DNA of 64,000 bases from Leclercia adecarboxylata. GTDB taxonomy: Bacteria; Pseudomonadota; Gammaproteobacteria; Enterobacterales; Enterobacteriaceae. This document shows, in pieces, positions 1 to 6,528 of the stretch. The translations under genes were made by a program, and so were the position numbers. Every line of letters begins with the position of its first letter. Within the stretch, counting starts at the first letter, position 1. The DNA is taken from the NCBI RefSeq assembly GCF_023639785.1, contig NZ_CP098325.1, positions 682,001 to 746,000 on the forward strand, written 5' to 3'. The notes below the pieces were generated by a model. It did no database searches. It was not told the origin of the DNA and saw only the letters and a list, made by a program, of their open reading frames with translations.

Positions 1-588
1 ATCCGGTGCACTGAAGAGGCGGATGGCCGCTACGCCGTTGAGCTGGACCAGACCCTTTTCCATCCACAGGGGGGCGGACAGCCAGCGGATCGGGGCTTTA
101 TCGCCGGGATTGCGGTAGAGAGCGTGAACCTGCGTGGGGAGCAGGTCATTCACATCCTGTCCCGGCCGCTTGTGCCAGGTGAGGTGGACATTCAGGTTGA
201 TAAAAGTGCACGGGTGCGTCATTCCCGCTGGCACAGCGCTGGTCATTTGATTGGCTATGCCGGGGAGCGATGTGGCTGGGAACCGGTAAAAGCCCACCAC
301 TGGCCCGGTGAAGGACGGATCACCTTTACGGCCCGGGAGCCGCAGAGCGCAATGCCTGATGCCAGCGCGCTGATGTCCCTTATCAACGGCTGGAAAGCCA
401 ACAATCTGCCTTGTTATATCGTAACTGAAGCGGGCAGGCGTAAGGTTAGCTTTGGCGATCTCCCCGCGTATGCCTGTGGCGGAACGCATGTTAGTCAACT
501 GGCAGAAATTGGAGAAATGCAGATCCTGGGGATGAAAATAAAAAAAGGACAGCTGGTAGTCACCTATGCGCTTCACGAGCAGGCGTAA
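1..588 (+). CDS. Alanyl-tRNA editing protein, AlaX type (5' end outside window)
   Basis: Reading frame 1 is open from the first base to the TAA at 586-588, giving 195 visible residues; the start lies upstream of the window. It shows the signature of the second additional domain of alanyl-tRNA synthetase and free-standing AlaX proteins: FHPQGGGQPADRG near the visible N-terminus, a zinc-binding HSAGH (HxxxH) at about bases 232-246, and the CGGTH motif at about 475-489. Family members hydrolyse Ser-tRNA(Ala) or Gly-tRNA(Ala) in the cytoplasm. The frame has no aminoacylation domain in the visible part, so a free-standing editor is more likely than AlaRS. It lies about 100 bp upstream of the cupin isomerase pair on the same strand. 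Whether it belongs functionally to the sugar locus or only sits beside it cannot be told here. Confidence 0.85.
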   Translation: MRCTEEADGRYAVELDQTLFHPQGGGQPADRGFIAGIAVESVNLRGEQVIHILSRPLVPGEVDIQVDKSARVRHSRWHSAGHLIGYAGERCGWEPVKAHHWPGEGRITFTAREPQSAMPDASALMSLINGWKANNLPCYIVTEAGRRKVSFGDLPAYACGGTHVSQLAEIGEMQILGMKIKKGQLVVTYALHEQA

Positions 589-597
589 CGGGATTGT

Positions 598-646
598 GAT
601 TAACCCGACAGAGCGGAAGGCTTCGCGAGAGGGGGAGCGGTTAATC
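598..646. promoter_or_regulatory. Inverted half-sites resembling the LacI-type operators at 6371-6508
   Basis: GATTAACC at 598-605 and its exact inverse complement GGTTAATC at 639-646 flank a 33-bp spacer upstream of the cupin isomerase genes. The same half-sites build the operators near 6.4 kb. The 16-mers at 590-605 and 639-654 each match the operator GGTTATTCGATTAACC at about 11 of 16 positions. They could be weak repressor sites that couple both transcription units, or arms of a terminator after the AlaX gene. No T-run follows, so I lean to an operator, with low certainty. Confidence 0.3.
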
Positions 647-688
647 TGATAAGCTTGTCATGTTGTTCTCCTCGGGCCGGAGATAAAC

Positions 689-1252
689 ATGAATCCTGAC
701 ATTACCCTGCCACCTCAGGTGGCGTGGGCCAGCGGTGTATTCGCTAACGGTCCGCTTATCTGCAAGACAACCCGCATCGCCGATCTGCCAGGCGTTTTCA
801 GTGATAACGACGCCTGGCGTAACTGCGAACCGCATCAGCGCGTCTATGACGTTGATATGCTCGACTCGCCGTCGGGGGAAGGAGCGCTGTACGTCGGTGT
901 TACCCATCTCTATGCGGGTAAAATCGGCAATGAGTTCTTTATGACGCGCGGCCACTTCCATCAGCGCCGCGAACAGGGCGAGATCTATTTTGGCCTGCGA
1001 GGCTGCGGCTTGCTGCTGCTTCAGTCGCCATCCGGTCAGGCGCGGCTGGAGTGCGTGAGGGCCGGCTCCGTGCATATTATTCCCCCCTTTAACGCACACC
1101 GCCTGATTAACACGGGTGAAGACACGCTTTCAGCACTGGCAGTATGGCCCAGCGTGGCCGGACATGATTATGCGGCACTGGCTGGTGGTTTTGCGCTTCG
1201 CGTCTTTGCCTCTGAACATCACCCGCAGGGATGGGAGGTCGGCAATGCTTAA
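689..1252 (+). CDS. Cupin-type glucose-6-phosphate isomerase homologue, short paralogue (187 aa)
   Basis: Single-domain cupin of the archaeal-type phosphoglucose isomerase family (Pfam GPI, PF06560). Cupin motif 1 reads TRGHFH then EIYFGLRG, placing the metal ligands at His89, His91 and Glu98; His137 in PPFNAH completes the site. Family enzymes interconvert glucose 6-phosphate and fructose 6-phosphate using a divalent metal in the cytoplasm. It is not related to the Pgi of central metabolism. The ATG at 689 has GGAG at 679-682 in front of it. The gene overlaps the next cupin gene by 8 bp, so the two are probably co-transcribed and translationally coupled. Its position facing a PTS operon suggests it processes the PTS product; the true substrate may be another aldose or ketose phosphate. 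Confidence 0.8.
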   Translation: MNPDITLPPQVAWASGVFANGPLICKTTRIADLPGVFSDNDAWRNCEPHQRVYDVDMLDSPSGEGALYVGVTHLYAGKIGNEFFMTRGHFHQRREQGEIYFGLRGCGLLLLQSPSGQARLECVRAGSVHIIPPFNAHRLINTGEDTLSALAVWPSVAGHDYAALAGGFALRVFASEHHPQGWEVGNA

Positions 1253-2015
1253 CGTCGGGCTGGATATGACCATCACACACCGCCCGTTGGGTTTTAGTTA
1301 CGCAGGAGACGTGACTGGCCCGATGCCGGAAATTCGCACCCTGGATCAGATTCGCCCGTCATTGCGTAATCCGGACTGCGAAGGGCCGGAGCAGGTCTAC
1401 GCCATTGCGATGGACGTTGCGCGTCTGTCTGACAGGCAGGAACTGGAAAAACGGATGCTGCTGTTTGGCGTGGTCACCTATGCCGCGGGCACGCTGGGGG
1501 ATGAGCCGGTGCGCAGCCAGGGGCATGTACACCGCATCAGCAGGCATAGCGGCTGGTCGCCGCCGGAACTGTATGAGGTCTGGCAGGGCAAAGCGATTAT
1601 CTACATGCAGGAGTTTGTTGATGACGATCCCGGCCGCTGCTTTGCGGTGCTGGCGGGACCGGGAGAAAAGGTGCTGGTGCCGCCGGGGTGGGGCCATGCG
1701 ACGATTTCTGCGTCACCGGAGGAGCCGTTGACCTTTGGCGCATGGTGCGACAGGGAATATGGCTTTGAATATGAGGCCATTCGCGCCCGCAGGGGGCTGG
1801 CCTGGTATCCGCTGGTGCAGGGCAGCCATATCGTCTGGCTGCATAATAAACACTACATGGCGGGGAGGCTGCAGATGATTACGCCGCGCTGCTACAGCGA
1901 GTTTGGTATCACAGATGCGCCGATCTACCAGCAGTTTATTGACGATCCCGCCCGCTTTCAGTTTATCTCCCGCCCGGACAAAACGGCGGAGCTATGGCGT
2001 AACTTCCACCCATAA
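1245..2015 (+). CDS. Cupin-type glucose-6-phosphate isomerase homologue, long paralogue (256 aa)
   Basis: Second member of the cupin GPI family (PF06560). Metal ligands can be placed at His94 and His96 (SQGHVHR), Glu108 (PPELYEVWQG) and His151 (PPGWGHATIS). An upstream ATG at 1116 is open in this frame but lies inside the previous gene; the ATG at 1245 is preceded by GGAGGT at 1234-1239 and gives a family-sized protein. It differs from its neighbour by an insertion between the histidine pair and the glutamate and by about 70 extra C-terminal residues, so the pair is an old duplication rather than a recent one. Either both are active isomerases with different specificity or they form a hetero-oligomer; the sequence does not decide this. 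Confidence 0.8.
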   Translation: MLNVGLDMTITHRPLGFSYAGDVTGPMPEIRTLDQIRPSLRNPDCEGPEQVYAIAMDVARLSDRQELEKRMLLFGVVTYAAGTLGDEPVRSQGHVHRISRHSGWSPPELYEVWQGKAIIYMQEFVDDDPGRCFAVLAGPGEKVLVPPGWGHATISASPEEPLTFGAWCDREYGFEYEAIRARRGLAWYPLVQGSHIVWLHNKHYMAGRLQMITPRCYSEFGITDAPIYQQFIDDPARFQFISRPDKTAELWRNFHP

Positions 2016-2019
2016 CCTA

Positions 2020-2041
2020 AGCCGGGGCATCGCCCCGGCTC
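2020..2041. terminator. Bidirectional hairpin between convergent isomerase and EIID genes
   Basis: GCCGGGGC (2021-2028), loop ATC, GCCCCGGC (2032-2039), extended by an A-T pair, lies in the 28-bp gap between two converging genes. The T-tract is short (CGTTTAA), so termination may be incomplete. Confidence 0.65.
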
Positions 2042-2043
2042 GT

Positions 2044-2862
2044 TTAACCGGCAAACAGACCGGATGCCACGCCAAGCGCGGCCAGCACCAGCAATAGCAC
2101 CATGGCTTTCACCGGCGAAACGCCTTTTTTCGCCATCAGGTACCAGGTGCCGAGCACCACTACCAGCGGCATCAGTTGCGGGAAGATCCCGTCGAGCATT
2201 TGCTGAACGTGAATATTCACCCCGTCTTTGGTGATGAACTCCAGTCCGGTGCCCAGCTTCACGTAACTTGCCGCCACGCCGCCCATGACAAACACCCCCA
2301 GCAACGAGAGCGCTTCGCGCAGGCGAGCGGATTTGCTGCTGACCAGCATCTCTACCGAGCCGGAGCCCATCTGGTAGCCTTTAAGAAACAGGAACCATGA
2401 TCCAGGAAGGATAATCGCCAGCCAGGCGAAGGTGTAAAACAGCGGACCGAGGATATTGCCCCCGGCTGCCAGCGCCATACCGATACTCAGCAGGATAGGG
2501 ATCAACATACCTGGGATCATCGAATCGCCAATCCCAGCGATGGGGCCCATCAGGCCAACCTTCAGGGTATTAATCGTTTCGCCGTCTATCGGTTCGCCGT
2601 TGGCTTTTTTCTCCTCGAGGCCCAGCGCCATCCCGTTAACTATTGCGCCGATCTGCGGTTCGGTGTTGTAGAAGGAGGCGTGGCGGCGCAGCATTTCGGC
2701 GCGCCCGGTGGCGTCCGGATAGAGCTTTTTCGCCACCGGCAGCATGCTGAGGCAAAAGCCAAAGGATTCCAGGCGCTCAAAGCTCATCGACGACAGATTA
2801 TGCATCATCCATGCCCGCCAGCAGCGGCGCAGGTCCTTACGGGTGAGTTTACGTTCTTCCAT
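2044..2862 (-). CDS. PTS mannose/fructose/sorbose family EIID membrane component
   Basis: 272-residue membrane subunit of a mannose-class phosphotransferase permease. The N-terminal cytoplasmic part carries the family look (SFERLESFGFCLSMLP, then YNTEPQIGAIVNGMALGLEE) and GPIAGIGDSM around residue 115. Hydrophobic segments follow to the C-terminus. EIID pairs with EIIC to form the translocation channel. Its ATG overlaps the stop of the EIIC gene by one base (TGATG), so translation is coupled. It is the last gene of the minus-strand operon and ends at the bidirectional hairpin near 2030. The family is clear; the transported sugar is not. Confidence 0.92.
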   Translation of the reverse strand: MEERKLTRKDLRRCWRAWMMHNLSSMSFERLESFGFCLSMLPVAKKLYPDATGRAEMLRRHASFYNTEPQIGAIVNGMALGLEEKKANGEPIDGETINTLKVGLMGPIAGIGDSMIPGMLIPILLSIGMALAAGGNILGPLFYTFAWLAIILPGSWFLFLKGYQMGSGSVEMLVSSKSARLREALSLLGVFVMGGVAASYVKLGTGLEFITKDGVNIHVQQMLDGIFPQLMPLVVVLGTWYLMAKKGVSPVKAMVLLLVLAALGVASGLFAG

Positions 2863-3659
2863 CAGAATTCATCCTCATCGTCGAGTGCCGGCCTTGCAGC
2901 GACAGCCTGCGGCGGCTCCGGTTTGTAGTTGTAATGAATCAGCGCCAGCAGCGCCCCGACAATCACCAATGCCACCATGTTCAGCTTCAGAAAGACAATG
3001 CAGACGAAACCGACCAGAAAATAGATGAGCATGGTGTAGCTTTTGATGATCTGCTTTAACAGAATGGCAATGCCCACGGCTGGGAGGATGCCGCCCAGCA
3101 CGTTCATGGTGGACAGCACGACACCGGGCAGGCTATCCATAAAACCGCTGATGTACTGCGCGCCAAAGTAGACGGCGATGAAAGAGGGCACAAAGCGCAG
3201 GACAAAGTTCATTACCTGCGGCCAGATGGCGCTGTTGAAATAGATCCCCCGTTCGTCGCCGCGTTCCAGCGCCACATCCGCGCGGTGGTTCCAGTACGAG
3301 TTCAGAACCATCATGGCGTTAAACAGGATGGTTCCGGCGATACCAATGGTGGCCGCCAGGGCGACGGCGACTTCAGGGCCTTTACCGGAGAGAATGCCAA
3401 GCGCTATCGCGGGCCAGGCCACAAAGTTTAAATCCGCTGGCATTGAGCCGCCCGGCGTCACCATCGCGATATAAACCGCCTGCACTGCGACGCCAATCAT
3501 GATGCCGGTTTTTACGTCGCCCAGGATAAACCCAACCAGCATGCCGGAAACCAGCGGCCGGGAGAGGAGGTACCAGCCGCCGGTCAGCCCGAAAAGCCAG
3601 GGCGTCCCGAGCGCGCCCAGATAGCAAAACAGGCCGATTAATGATGCTTCGATGATCAT
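2862..3659 (-). CDS. PTS mannose/fructose/sorbose family EIIC membrane component
   Basis: 265-residue integral membrane protein of the PTS-EIIC mannose/sorbose family. Hydrophobic stretches cover most of the chain. The substrate-channel region includes VQAVYIAMVTPGGSMPADL near residues 60-80. The C-terminus is a polar tail ending in an acidic DDEDEF. TAAGGAG precedes the ATG. It lies between EIIB and EIID in the usual subunit order. Together with EIID it should move the sugar inward while EIIB supplies phosphate. Confidence 0.92.
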   Translation of the reverse strand: MIIEASLIGLFCYLGALGTPWLFGLTGGWYLLSRPLVSGMLVGFILGDVKTGIMIGVAVQAVYIAMVTPGGSMPADLNFVAWPAIALGILSGKGPEVAVALAATIGIAGTILFNAMMVLNSYWNHRADVALERGDERGIYFNSAIWPQVMNFVLRFVPSFIAVYFGAQYISGFMDSLPGVVLSTMNVLGGILPAVGIAILLKQIIKSYTMLIYFLVGFVCIVFLKLNMVALVIVGALLALIHYNYKPEPPQAVAARPALDDEDEF

Positions 3660-3669
3660 TTCTGGCTCC

Positions 3670-4164
3670 TTATTTTATTTTTTGTTTAGCGTCCTGCCAG
3701 CTATAGAAGCTGGCATCCGGCACCAGGCGAAACTCAATCGTATGGCCGAGGCTGGCAAGCCAGTCAAAGGCCGCGGCCTCCTCGGTAGTGACGGACTGGT
3801 TAGGTCCGATAGTGGTGGTGTTGGCGCGGGCGCTCATCGGCCCGACGTTAATTTTTCCGTTGCTGTTTTTCAGGCTTATCCCTGCCTGTTCAAGACGTTG
3901 TAGCGTGACTGGCGATTTGCCAATCACAAAATAACGTTTCTCGCTGGCAATGACCTTCGGCAGTTTCTCGATGGCCGTGGCGGTATCAAACAGCCACACT
4001 TTGGTATCCGATACCGCTCCTTTCATGACCGATGAAAGCAGCGGATCGGCCGCGACGGCATCGTCAATGGCGACAATCCCGTCGCAAGGGAGTTCTTTAG
4101 CCCAGCGCGTGACGAGCTGGCCGTGAATCACCCTGTCATCAATGCGTACGAAAGAAATACTCAT
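3670..4164 (-). CDS. PTS mannose/fructose/sorbose family EIIB, phosphocarrier
   Basis: 164-residue cytoplasmic EIIB of the mannose class. RIDDRVIHGQLVTRW at the N-terminus contains the phosphorylated histidine, His14 here. The chain keeps the family length of about 160 residues and the SARANTTTIGPNQSVTTEE loop near residue 108. EIIB takes phosphate from EIIA and passes it to the incoming sugar. EIIA and EIIB are separate genes here, unlike the fused ManX of E. coli. This resembles sorbose-type and other accessory mannose-class systems. Confidence 0.93.
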   Translation of the reverse strand: MSISFVRIDDRVIHGQLVTRWAKELPCDGIVAIDDAVAADPLLSSVMKGAVSDTKVWLFDTATAIEKLPKVIASEKRYFVIGKSPVTLQRLEQAGISLKNSNGKINVGPMSARANTTTIGPNQSVTTEEAAAFDWLASLGHTIEFRLVPDASFYSWQDAKQKIK

Positions 4165-4174
4165 AGCGGTCTCC

Positions 4175-4603
4175 TTAAAAATCGTCAGTCTGCGCGGTCA
4201 CCACGGGCTTAGCCTGGATGAGCGTGGGAAAAGTAAGCGCAAGAAGTTGCTCTGCCGCGAGATGCACATCCTCCTGTGCCGCGACCTCATCGATTTGCAG
4301 CAGCATCGGGAAATTCACCCCCGCCACCACGGCGACCGGCGGCTGGGTTAAGGGATTAAACGCGGCTTCGCAGGCGACATTCCAGGGGGTACCGCTCTGC
4401 ATATCACAGAGCACCAGCACGCCGCTGGCCCCTTCGCTGGCCTGGGCCAGCGTTGCGTTGAAATCACGGCGAAAACCGTCAATACCCGACTGCCCGGTGA
4501 GGCATACGGCACGTACATGTGGCAACTCGCCATAGACCATTTCCCCGCTTTGCAGCAGCGCGGCGGCCAGCGGGCCATGCGTCGCAACGATAAACTGGAT
4601 CAT
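4175..4603 (-). CDS. PTS mannose/fructose/sorbose family EIIA
   Basis: 142-residue EIIA of the mannose class. VATHGPLAAALLQSGEMVYG at the start holds the phosphorylatable histidine, His9. LCDMQSGTPWN around residue 67 matches the conserved D-x-x-x-G-T/S-P stretch of this fold. It accepts phosphate from HPr in the cytoplasm and hands it to the separate EIIB encoded next. The start lies 2 bp from the stop of the isomerase gene, so it is in the same operon. Confidence 0.92.
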   Translation of the reverse strand: MIQFIVATHGPLAAALLQSGEMVYGELPHVRAVCLTGQSGIDGFRRDFNATLAQASEGASGVLVLCDMQSGTPWNVACEAAFNPLTQPPVAVVAGVNFPMLLQIDEVAAQEDVHLAAEQLLALTFPTLIQAKPVVTAQTDDF

Positions 4604-4605
4604 GC

Positions 4606-6345
4606 TTATCCCCTTACCCAGGCTTTAACGGTGGCCAGTTGCTGGCCGATGCTTTTGCCCCACGGCGAAATACGGTATTCACCCACGGCAGCCGGAACGA
4701 TAAAGGTTTCGGCGTAATGCACCACAAAGGGTTCAAATGCGTTATCGGGACTGTCCACCAGCGCTTCTGCCCCCTCCACCAGGTTCAGCACGTTTACGCC
4801 GCCTTCCGTGTTGTGCAGGACTGGTTCGCTGAACCAGTGACGGCGGGTTTCGATAAATTCGCGCTCGTGCAGGCCGGTGCGCTCTTCGCGCCAGCCCTTG
4901 CCTTCGCTCACCGGCTCAAACTGGTTCACAAGGTGCTCATGCACCCAGCGGGTATCGCGCTGCCAGTCAATGACCTGCTCGCCGTGCCCGAGGTGAACAG
5001 GGCGGGGCTGGCCATCCATGCCGAGACGGCCCCAGTCCCAGAGTTTGAAGGTGAAAATGTAAGGTGTGGCGCTGATCTCCAGCACCATCGTGCCGGAACC
5101 CGAGCAGTGAACCGTTCCGGCGGGGATCAGGAAGTGATCGTGCTTATGGGCCGGGATCTTGTTCACAAAGCGGGCATCATCGAAGGCTTTTTCGCCCTGA
5201 GCGGCCCGTTTGAGATCGTCCATCATGGCCTCGGGATGGGTGCCGCTCACGGTGCCCAGGTAAACCACTGCGCCGGGCTCCGCCTCCAGAATGTAATAAC
5301 TCTCATCCTGGGTATAGTGCATACCAAACTGCTGCTGGATGTACTCCGTGACCGGATGTACCTGAAAACTCAGGTTCTGCCCGCCGATGGTATCGAGAAA
5401 GTCAAAGCGGATCGGGAATTCCGCGCCGAACCGGGCGTGGACCTTTTCCCCCAGCAGCTCGCGGGGCTGAAGCAGAACCAGATCCTGAGAGGGGATCTCA
5501 ATCCGCACCGTGCCAAAACGCAGTAACAGGCTGTTTTCCTCGGGCACGCAATCAAAACACCACGCGTAGTTGGGCGCGGCGGGATCGAGATCAAATTGTT
5601 GTTTCATCCACTGGCCGCCCCAGACGCCAGGATCGAAGAAGGGGACCACGCGGAAAGGACGTCGGGTGGTTTGCGCCAGGCCCGCGCGCAGGGCGTCGCC
5701 GCACACCATCGCCGGGGCGTTATCGAGAGTGGTATCCAGCAGGAAGTCAGCGCGTTTAAGCAGCGGCGTTTTGTGACGATCGAACACCCGCCATTCAATA
5801 AAGAAGGCGCGCTTATAGCGACGGAGCATATCTTCGGCCTGATTTTCGACGCCCCAGTTACCCAGCTCGCCTTTGCGCATACGCTGCTGAATTTCCCAGC
5901 GCGGCAGATCGGCATAGACCAGTACGTCACCTGGATGGACAAGGGCAGCGCCGGGGCCATAAACCACCACCAGCCCCTCTTCACAGGCGTTGACCTGCTG
6001 TTGCAGGGCTTGCAGCTTCTCCCGATCCATAAATTCCACCAGCTGGTGGCAGGAAAGCACTCCAAAAACACGGTCGTCGGTGAGATTACGCGCCAGCATC
6101 GTATGCAGCGCGTGTTCATCGCGGCGGGCCAGTTCAGCATTAATCATCAGCGCCGGACGGAGCGATGCGAACAGCATCTGCTCCAGTTCTTCGAGGCGTA
6201 CGCCAGGATAGCAGTCGACAACCAGCACGCTGCGTTTAGGCTGCTGTTTCTGTGCAAGCGTACGTCCAATCGCCTCCCAGCCCTGCCAGGCACGGTGGTC
6301 GAAGCCGCTTATGTTGACTTCAGGATGTTTATCGTAGGTCGTCAT
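4606..6345 (-). CDS. Class I mannose-6-phosphate isomerase with N-terminal kinase-like domain (579 aa)
   Basis: The C-terminal part (about residues 235-579) is a zinc-dependent type I phosphomannose isomerase. The expected ligands are present: Gln328 and His330 (LSFQVHP), Glu348 (QDESYYILEA) and His413 (IPAGTVHCSG). The first 230 residues look like a nucleoside-kinase fold: VLVVDCYPGV at 40-49 where a P-loop would be, a central DVLVYADLPRWEIQQRM, and FFIEWRVFDRHK near 181-192. The Walker A Lys-Ser/Thr is missing, so kinase activity is unlikely and the domain may sense or bind a nucleotide or sugar. It is the first gene of the PTS operon, transcribed from the divergent control region at 6346-6528. 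ManA of central metabolism is only about 390 residues long, so this is an accessory paralogue. Confidence 0.85.
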   Translation of the reverse strand: MTTYDKHPEVNISGFDHRAWQGWEAIGRTLAQKQQPKRSVLVVDCYPGVRLEELEQMLFASLRPALMINAELARRDEHALHTMLARNLTDDRVFGVLSCHQLVEFMDREKLQALQQQVNACEEGLVVVYGPGAALVHPGDVLVYADLPRWEIQQRMRKGELGNWGVENQAEDMLRRYKRAFFIEWRVFDRHKTPLLKRADFLLDTTLDNAPAMVCGDALRAGLAQTTRRPFRVVPFFDPGVWGGQWMKQQFDLDPAAPNYAWCFDCVPEENSLLLRFGTVRIEIPSQDLVLLQPRELLGEKVHARFGAEFPIRFDFLDTIGGQNLSFQVHPVTEYIQQQFGMHYTQDESYYILEAEPGAVVYLGTVSGTHPEAMMDDLKRAAQGEKAFDDARFVNKIPAHKHDHFLIPAGTVHCSGSGTMVLEISATPYIFTFKLWDWGRLGMDGQPRPVHLGHGEQVIDWQRDTRWVHEHLVNQFEPVSEGKGWREERTGLHEREFIETRRHWFSEPVLHNTEGGVNVLNLVEGAEALVDSPDNAFEPFVVHYAETFIVPAAVGEYRISPWGKSIGQQLATVKAWVRG

Positions 6346-6370
6346 AATTATTCTCCTTGAATGCTGATTA

Positions 6371-6386
6371 GGTTATTCGATTAACC
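6371..6386. promoter_or_regulatory. LacI-type operator 1
   Basis: GGTTATTCGATTAACC is a palindrome apart from two positions (GGTTANTCGANTAACC) with the CG centre typical of LacI/GalR operators. It lies 26 bp upstream of the isomerase ATG, where bound repressor would block the PTS promoter. Confidence 0.7.
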
Positions 6387-6401
6387 GCATTTGAAAAGAG
6401 T

Positions 6402-6418
6402 GGTTAACGCGATTAACC
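6402..6418. promoter_or_regulatory. LacI-type operator 2
   Basis: GGTTAACGCGATTAACC has the same half-sites as operator 1 with one extra central base (17 bp instead of 16). The centre-to-centre distance to operator 1 is about 31 bp, close to three helical turns, so both sites could face the same side of the DNA. Confidence 0.6.
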
Positions 6419-6455
6419 CGGCATTCCGCGCCATTGATGGGCAAGGAGGAACGGT

Positions 6456-6475
6456 TATGTGAGGGGCATCACAGG
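6456..6475. promoter_or_regulatory. CRP (cAMP receptor protein) site
   Basis: TGTGAGGGGCATCACA at 6458-6473 is a perfect TGTGA-N6-TCACA palindrome inside the divergent control region. It predicts catabolite control of the PTS operon, the repressor gene or both. Confidence 0.75.
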
Positions 6476-6492
6476 GAAAAGTGCAAAGAATA

Positions 6493-6508
6493 GGTTATTC
6501 GATTAATC
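6493..6508. promoter_or_regulatory. LacI-type operator 3, before the repressor gene
   Basis: GGTTATTCGATTAATC repeats operator 1 with one change. It ends 20 bp upstream of the repressor ATG at 6529, which fits autorepression. Its centre is 122 bp from operator 1, a distance that would allow a DNA loop across the CRP site. Confidence 0.65.
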
Positions 6509-6528
6509 TAAAGAAAAAAGGAGAAACC

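Noticed and set aside
4639..5526. 295-codon open frame opposite the isomerase gene
   Set aside because: The minus-strand frame has full domain motifs and an operon context; the plus-strand one has none.
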